From Thozetella sp. PMI_491 (lineage: Eukaryota > Ascomycota > Sordariomycetes > Chaetosphaeriales > Chaetosphaeriaceae), in NCBI GenBank assembly GCA_021432635.1, contig MU270094.1:124001-188000 (forward strand): a DNA stretch of 64,000 bases. The letters run 5' to 3'. The notes under the pieces are model-generated. The model was not told the DNA's origin. It ran no database searches and was given only the letters and a program-made list of their open reading frames with translations. The translations under genes and the position numbers were made by a program. This document shows positions 57,773-64,000 of the stretch, one piece after another; within the stretch, counting starts at the first letter, position 1; each line of letters opens with the position of its first letter.

Positions 57773-60700
57773 GTCAGGCCCTGATAAGTCTGCCCCGCTT
57801 CCTCGCCTCCCCTTCCGATTGCAGAGATTATTAGGATGGGCAAAGAGCGCTATCTTGGCAATCAACACTGTGTCACCCGTGGGTTACGTAAGGGGGAAGG
57901 ATGGGGGCAGGTGGGTTAGCATCTCGTCCGTGGTCTGGGCCTGCCGAGCTGGGCATCCACACGCTAGGACGGATAGAGGAAAGAAAGTAAAGCAGCGGGG
58001 GCATCGGTAACCAGCTCCCCTTCCCGCCCCATCGATGGGCATCATCAATCTCGAGGCGCCTTTCGCTGGCTGACCTGGCTGGCGCTCAAAGTCCCAGTCC
58101 TGAGTCACCCCCCTTCCCCCTCCCCCAGTGGCCCGCCGCCCTGTTTCTTGTGGACTCTTGTGGACAGTAGTCACTTCGACCCTGCCCCCTTCCCGCCCGA
58201 TCTGGTAGCGTGGGGGACAAGGACAAGACACTCCAGGCTTGCCGCTGACCTTTCGTACCCAACGAGGAGCCGCTGTCGATCCTGCTGCCTCCCCGCGCAG
58301 AGATTTCCTCGTCGTCGTTTGACGAGACGACGCTTTCTCCAGATTGGGCTGGGTGGCGGTTTACGTTGTTCTCCTCGGGAGCACATCCACACGTCCGCAC
58401 GTGTGTGTACTTTCGCCCCGGGACGGGCCACAGGGCGGAAGCAGTACGGGGCGCAGCTTTCCTTCAAATCCCTGCTCTTTTTCTTCGACAGGCGGACAAA
58501 CCCATGATCCAAGCTTTGCGATTCTTCCATCGTCGCCTCGCTCCATAACCTCCGGGAGCATGGGTAACCTTTTTGGCAGCTCATCCTTCGAATTAGACTC
58601 GCCAAGCGGTGAATACTAGCCCTAGGAACGTGCTTTACCAGGGGGCTTGCACCCACTGGACAGCGCATCTCAGCCTCTGCTGCATGCGAGGCAGGAGGAT
58701 CGGGCTAATCTGGGGATTCTCGAGCAGATCGCTTTTCTGCTCCCCTATGTTTCCAAGCTGGGCAGTCAGTCCCCAGCCCAAGGGTCACCACTCGGGGGTA
58801 TGCGAGAGCGGGCCCCGGGCAGGCCGATGAGATAGTCGGGTGCTCTAGCCATGCCGAGTGCAATCTTGGAAAATTCTAGACCTGCTGTTTCCCTCCCTTG
58901 TTAGGGGTTCTCCGTCCATTTCGGCATATCATACAACCGACTCCGGACCTGGCAGCACTGTTGTTTCAGCCTCTCGAGACCAAGCAGGCTGTGTTGAACA
59001 TATCCTTTCCTCGCTTGACGTCTCCAGGCAGCCATTGTCCTCGCGCTCTTCTAGGGCATATCCGATGAACCAGCTGAATTTGTCATAAGTCCAATGGCAC
59101 CCCCCATCTTATTCTTGTCCAACTCGATTGTCAGCCCGATGACGATGGTTTCTGCTATCCCAGGCCAAAGATGCAGCCTGTTTCAGCCCTCTATCCAATG
59201 GAGCCCGCATTGATTCCTATAGTCATCTGTTTTCCCATCACCTACTTTGAGGCTGAAAACTGCTATGGTCCCTAGATCTGGGAACAGCCGGGTGGGCATC
59301 CTCCACTACGAGCATATGCCTCGACGCCCCTGAGGCGGGCCCCCTCCTGCCAGGATGTCTCGACTAATGTCACTCGATGGCGGCATCACTCTCGGCTGTA
59401 ACCTACAGCTGTATTCATAGGCGAACCCTGGGAAGCAGACCTGCCGACAGAGAGTTTGTTGTGGACAGGGTCTCGACATACCCACTAGAGTTGAGACCAT
59501 GCCTAACTCGCGGCCTTCGATCGACCGGATAGCCGAACCCAGCAATGACATACGCCTCAATCCTCCCCCCATGCGGGCAACTCCTGAGCTGGGTTTGTCT
59601 TGTCTCGCTCGCAAGCTCCAGGCTCCTTCACTGATTACTGATACGAAATTGCCCATACTCACATTTGCTGAGATGCTGTACTACCTCGACTACAAGCAAA
59701 GTCGCTGGGGTGTAAGCTAGAAAGGAAGAAGGGTGGGGGGGTGTTGGAATAACAGACAATCCCCACAAATCTGGCCGCTAATCCCTGTCGAATTTCATCC
59801 CAGAGCTGTGGTATCGGTCGATCCCTGGGATGGCAAGACCTGATTGGCTTGGCCCAAGTTGGGCACATCGACATTTCCAGCACCCAGGAGAGATTCCCGA
59901 CCGAAGGACTGCCCAGCGCACGACGCCATAATTCTCAGCGCAACTGCCAGACCTGTATTCCCGTCCCATCCCCTTCTTGACCAGCCTAAGCGATCGGGAC
60001 CAGGTGGTCGGGTTTCCACCAGCCCCAGGATCGACTCCTCCGCTAACCTTTTACTCATGGAATCTCGTCAAGGCTAGTCTCGCGCTTGGAATTGCCTATC
60101 AAGTTACCGAAGTGTTTCCTCTAGGAAATCCCTCGCCCCCCAGAGCATGAATATGCCAGGCAATCATTTGTGTCGCATCCAAGGGGGAGAAAAAATTTTC
60201 CTCTCGGGCTCACCACCTCACTACGACACCAGCAACCTGGCTCTTCATCGCCTGTCTCCACGTCCTGCAGCCCTTCGCAGCTGCCGGCCGTCCCTGGGGG
60301 CAGGTGCATCACGTCCCGCTGCATGTACTATTGTATCCCTTATGCGAGGGGGGGAGGAAGAGAGGGGGGGGGGCACAGAAGTTAAACGGGCAAGGACAGG
60401 GCCGTGTCACCGCCTGTCATTGTTGCCTTGACAAGGGAAATCGTTCTTTTGAAGCCTGTGGGCTGGGCTGGCGTGGGGGGCTCCTGCCCCGGCTGCTCTG
60501 CTGGATGTGGTGGAGGGGGGCCAAGCAGCCAACCAGGCAAGCGAAAATTTTCTCCACAGTGCGGCCTTTGGGAGCGTCGTGACCTTTCGCCTTTCTCCGC
60601 GAAACGAGCCAGGGGCCACCACCCTGGCGGCCCTGAATCAGCACAGCCTGCATTCATCGTGTGCTCCGGTTCGAGGCCACCCATTTCTCGAAGATATGAG

Positions 60701-62814
60701 CGCCTCAGCCGGACGGGCTCTGTGGGTTGCTCACCCTTGCTGGTCGACCTTGGACTTGAGGCACGCGCGCCTGCCCCCGTGCTCGGTGCGACCGCGATCC
60801 GTCCCGCTGTAAGGCACTCGTACCACCACGATAGACTACAGTACTACTACGTACATGCGGATATGCCGCGCCAGGAGATCCGCCGAAGGGGCCTCAAACC
60901 GGGATAGCGAAGTGGAGGTGGAGGGGTGTATCTTGCGCGCCGGTGGGCGAGAGCACGGACTGGTCACCTGCGGTCCGTTTCTAAATCCCGTTCCTAGCGC
61001 TCGGCCGAGCGAGGATCGGGCTAAAGTCAGTGCGCTGGAACAGGTTTGTACCTGTTTGCGCTCGCTACCGGGGAAACCAGCCACCTAAGCGCTTTCCCCG
61101 AGTTCATCGGCCTCGGTCTCGCAGAGGGCTTGCCTGGCTGTCGGTGATAATCCTCGCGCGTCGGTCAGCGTCGCATTGCGGCATTTGAGAAAGGACTTCA
61201 GCTTTGGCAAATAGTATCGTGGAGATGGCTATGCGGTAGGGATCACACAAGTTGACAGCTCGGATTTGATACACACAAGACATCGCTTTACTGACCATTT
61301 TCCCCGCTGCGGCGGCAAGCTAGGTGCAGAGGAAGGGAGACGAGAGGGACAAGGTGGGATGACGCCGGACCGGCTGCCTGCCGCTAGCACACCCAAGTTT
61401 GGCAGGGCTTCTAGCGAGCCCACCGCAGAGCTCCAGGCCCTATCCTGGAAAAGCTGGGCAGCCGGGGCCTTCAGCCTTACCATTGGGCTCATGTCTCGAG
61501 GGCTCATGCCTGTCAAAGAGGGCTCGACGTCGACATCGCCCATCGCAATCACGCCCACGCCGGCCTATTGCGGCCAAGAAGCGTCGCCCGCGGATGTCGC
61601 CCTGTGGCATCTTCGTCACATCTGGAGGAAGATGCATACTGCGTGTCCAAGCGCGACCGAGTCGTCACCTTGCTTGCTCGCTTTCGGTATGATTCTGGGT
61701 GTTCGCAGAAAAAAGAAGTGAGGAAGGTAAAAAAAGCCCTGACAAGAGACGACGACGTCCTAGTGGAGAATGGGTAACACGGACGATCTCTACCAATAGC
61801 AGCTGCAAGATCTATACGACGACGGCGAGGCCCCTTGCCTGCTGTTTGCACGCCATGTGTTGTGCGCGATCCCGACGACCAAAGCCCAGCCTCGAGATCG
61901 GGCCTCAGCGTCCCGTCCATCTGCTTGCTATCTCGATGGGGGTATGGGTGTCGAAACAGAAAAGGCGGCCAAAAAGGCCAAAGACCTTGCGATATGTCAT
62001 ATCTCACAACATGATCGCCTTCCCTGTCGTGCCCTCCATGAGGTGTCCGGATCGCTGGTACAGGCTGCGCAACTGGCCCTCTGGCTTCCAATAGAGGCGG
62101 CAGTGTGCCCTCGTTCCCGTCTCTCTCAGCCAGGTTAGAGGCGCTAGCCTCGCAAGCCCACACCTAAGAACGACAAGCTCCTGTCATTTCTCACTTTCTG
62201 GTCCGTGCAGGCTTTGCTTTGGACCTGGCTGGCCCCCCACGAAAAAGAAAAAAGCGGGCCAAAACGGACGAGGATTACTCCAGAAATCTGTCAGATTAGG
62301 TTTGACTGCGACAGCAGATCTTGGTTGCTCCAGACGGCAGTAGGCGGTGATCTTGTCCACTGAGGAGACGCCTGCAGAGTGTGCCCGCCTGTGGCCCCGG
62401 CAAAAAAGCCAAGTTGCCCCCCGGGCGCGTTGCCCTACAGGCCTAAGCAGCAGCGGCAGCCAGCGGCAGCCTGCCTAGATCGCTCTCCACCTCCCTACCA
62501 CCACCAACACGCAGCCCACGCGGCCAGAATGATCGTCCAACCGGGGGAAACTATTCTTGGACGAAACGCCGTCTCAGCACATGGGTGATTGCGTATGATG
62601 TGCACGTTATTGCATCCTGTCCCATCTTGCGCCTAGGCGCATTCCAAACTCCCCGCCCGAATCCCAGGTTTGCAGCCAGCGCTCCCCCCAATCCGGCACT
62701 GTCCACCGGTCACACGGCGGCCCGCCGTGAAGACGATACACACAGGCCGGAGAGACATTTGGGGAGGGAGCACAAGCGTCCGGGGGAGGTGCCAGCCCGC
62801 GGGTGATTGCGTCC

Positions 62815-62855
62815 CAGACAGAGAGACAGACAGACAGACAGGCAGACAGACAGAC
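62815..62855. repeat. CAGA tetranucleotide tract
   Basis: Imperfect (CAGA)n of about 40 bp. The units are too short and unspaced to be a CRISPR array. Confidence 0.9.
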
Positions 62856-64000
62856 CCCTTGACGAAGCGGGAGGATGAAGGCACTGCCGCTGAGACCGAT
62901 TCCACACCCAAAGCCAAGCGCAGCGCGACCGGGAAAGGAAGGCTGTCTGGTTATCATGGGTTGCACAAAGAAAACTGACCCGCGCCATGTTGTACGCATC
63001 AATATGGCGTATGATGAGAGGGGATGCAAAAGCCTATAAACGGCCCCGGCTGGGGCGGCTGCAACTAGCCGCTAATTTGGTGCATCGAGGCTCTCTGGTG
63101 GCGCGCGCACCACCAGAACGGGCCGCACTGCGCCGTACAGATAAATCAGGAAGCTGGAGACCGGAGAAACAGCGAATCGGACCTTCTCGATTCCAGGATC
63201 TCGCAGCGGACCTGGGCATCGGAGCAGCTTGAATGGCTTGAATGTCCTCCCACCTTCCGGTGGCGCCGTGTGTCCTGGGCCGACGTCTACCAGGTCACGA
63301 CGAGGTAGGCAACCGGGTGCTCGTCCCGGGGACGCAGGGGACGAATTACGACGGGCAAAAGCCGAGACAGGAGGAGGCATGTCTCAAGCCGCACGCCCAA
63401 GTTCAACGAGATTAGTCACTCCAAAACGCCGGATATGATGCGCACCGGGCGAGAGGTCCCATGCGCTAGACGATGTCACATTCAGCTGCTATATGCACAT
63501 CTAAGTCATTCCTACGAGGAGGCTGGCGACGACGGCCGCATCACGGTCGCGCCAAGATTCACCGCGAGCCCCGATCCACGGCCGCGGCAACAGGGCCGTC
63601 GGAGGGGGGCGCCCACCACCGCATGTATGTCTCGACCGCCGTCCCGACGCCAGAAGAGCCATGACGCAGAATATTTTTTGATTGCTGGCCTTTGCCTCCC
63701 CCCGGGGTGCGGTCATATTCAAGCGAGAGAGGCGCGCTATCACCATGCAGGTATCAGACAGAATCGTCGCTGCGCGGTTGCTAGCCCGGAGTATATGCAA
63801 TCCATCACGATCGCGGGCATGCATGAGATGCTCTCGACAAGAGAGATCAGATAAAGCTCGAGCTGCAGAAAAGACTAGCAGCGCGCCTAGGAGCGCGACC
63901 CAATCAGCAGGCGAGGGCCCTGGGGAGCCAGGTCGAAGTTTCACCTCACCCCAGGCTGGACTACGGTCCTGTGCTGTCTCTAGCGTGCTTAAACGTTTCC

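Larger units (their letters stand above)
54631..64000. other. 9.4 kb gene-free, GC-rich region upstream of the C2H2 gene
   Basis: All open frames here are short, overlap on both strands, are rich in Pro/Arg/Ser/Gly and lack domains, convincing starts or splice continuations. Visible structure: nested palindromes at 55083-55117, TACCTAGGTA at 57754-57772, a CA/CGCA microsatellite at 56402-56451, a CAGA tract at 62815-62855 and several G/C homopolymers (for example about 57085 and 60364). It could hold a long regulatory region, non-coding transcripts, or a gene I cannot recognise. Confidence 0.5.

Noticed and set aside
61549..62163. 204-codon minus-strand frame in the gene desert
   Set aside because: It has no signal peptide, domain or plausible codon bias, and overlaps equally long frames on the plus strand.
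62815..62855. CRISPR-like repeat
   Set aside because: It is an uninterrupted tetranucleotide microsatellite with no spacers, in a eukaryotic genome.

Overview
This window is nuclear DNA from a filamentous ascomycete, most likely a Sordariomycete. Genes are split by short introns of about 50-140 bp with GTRNGT-like donors, CTRAY-like branch sites and YAG acceptors. Families include Zn2Cys6 regulators, WSC proteins, GH74 and AA12-type enzymes and a six-exon actin gene. No operons, rRNA, functional tRNA, transposon or CRISPR array was seen. I rebuilt 24 protein-coding genes by joining exons in frame; 23 are complete and the first is cut by the left edge.

Left half (1-36.7 kb), accessory and catabolic. 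In order: a lectin-like membrane protein with a Gln/Tyr-rich tail; a small secreted protein; a Zn2Cys6 transcription factor; a secreted AA12-type PQQ sugar dehydrogenase; an MFS transporter; then a nitrogen-flavoured group (isochorismatase-type amidohydrolase, HRI1-like protein, amino-acid/amine permease, 2-oxoglutarate oxygenase, secreted agmatinase-type ureohydrolase). After a two-WSC-domain secreted protein and an alpha/beta hydrolase comes an all-minus-strand sugar group: GH74 xyloglucanase, DUF3237 protein, MFS sugar/lactose-type transporter, and an intracellular GH2 beta-galactosidase. This last group could cut xyloglucan outside the cell, import galactosylated oligosaccharides and remove galactose inside.

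Right half (37.5-54.6 kb), housekeeping: mitochondrial uL5 (MRPL7), FES1, actin, a mitochondrial GGQ release-factor-like protein, an SPT small-subunit-like protein, ELP2, URM1 and an Azf1-like C2H2 regulator. ELP2 and URM1 are head to head across 437 bp and act in the two arms of the same tRNA wobble-uridine (mcm5s2U) pathway.

From 54.6 kb to the right edge (about 9.4 kb) I find no gene. The stretch is GC-rich with microsatellites and palindromes and lies upstream of the C2H2 regulator. Splicing oddities include two in-frame GC-AG introns in the ureohydrolase gene, a 9-nt exon in the permease, and a 24-nt exon encoding exactly the first half of the zinc cluster.
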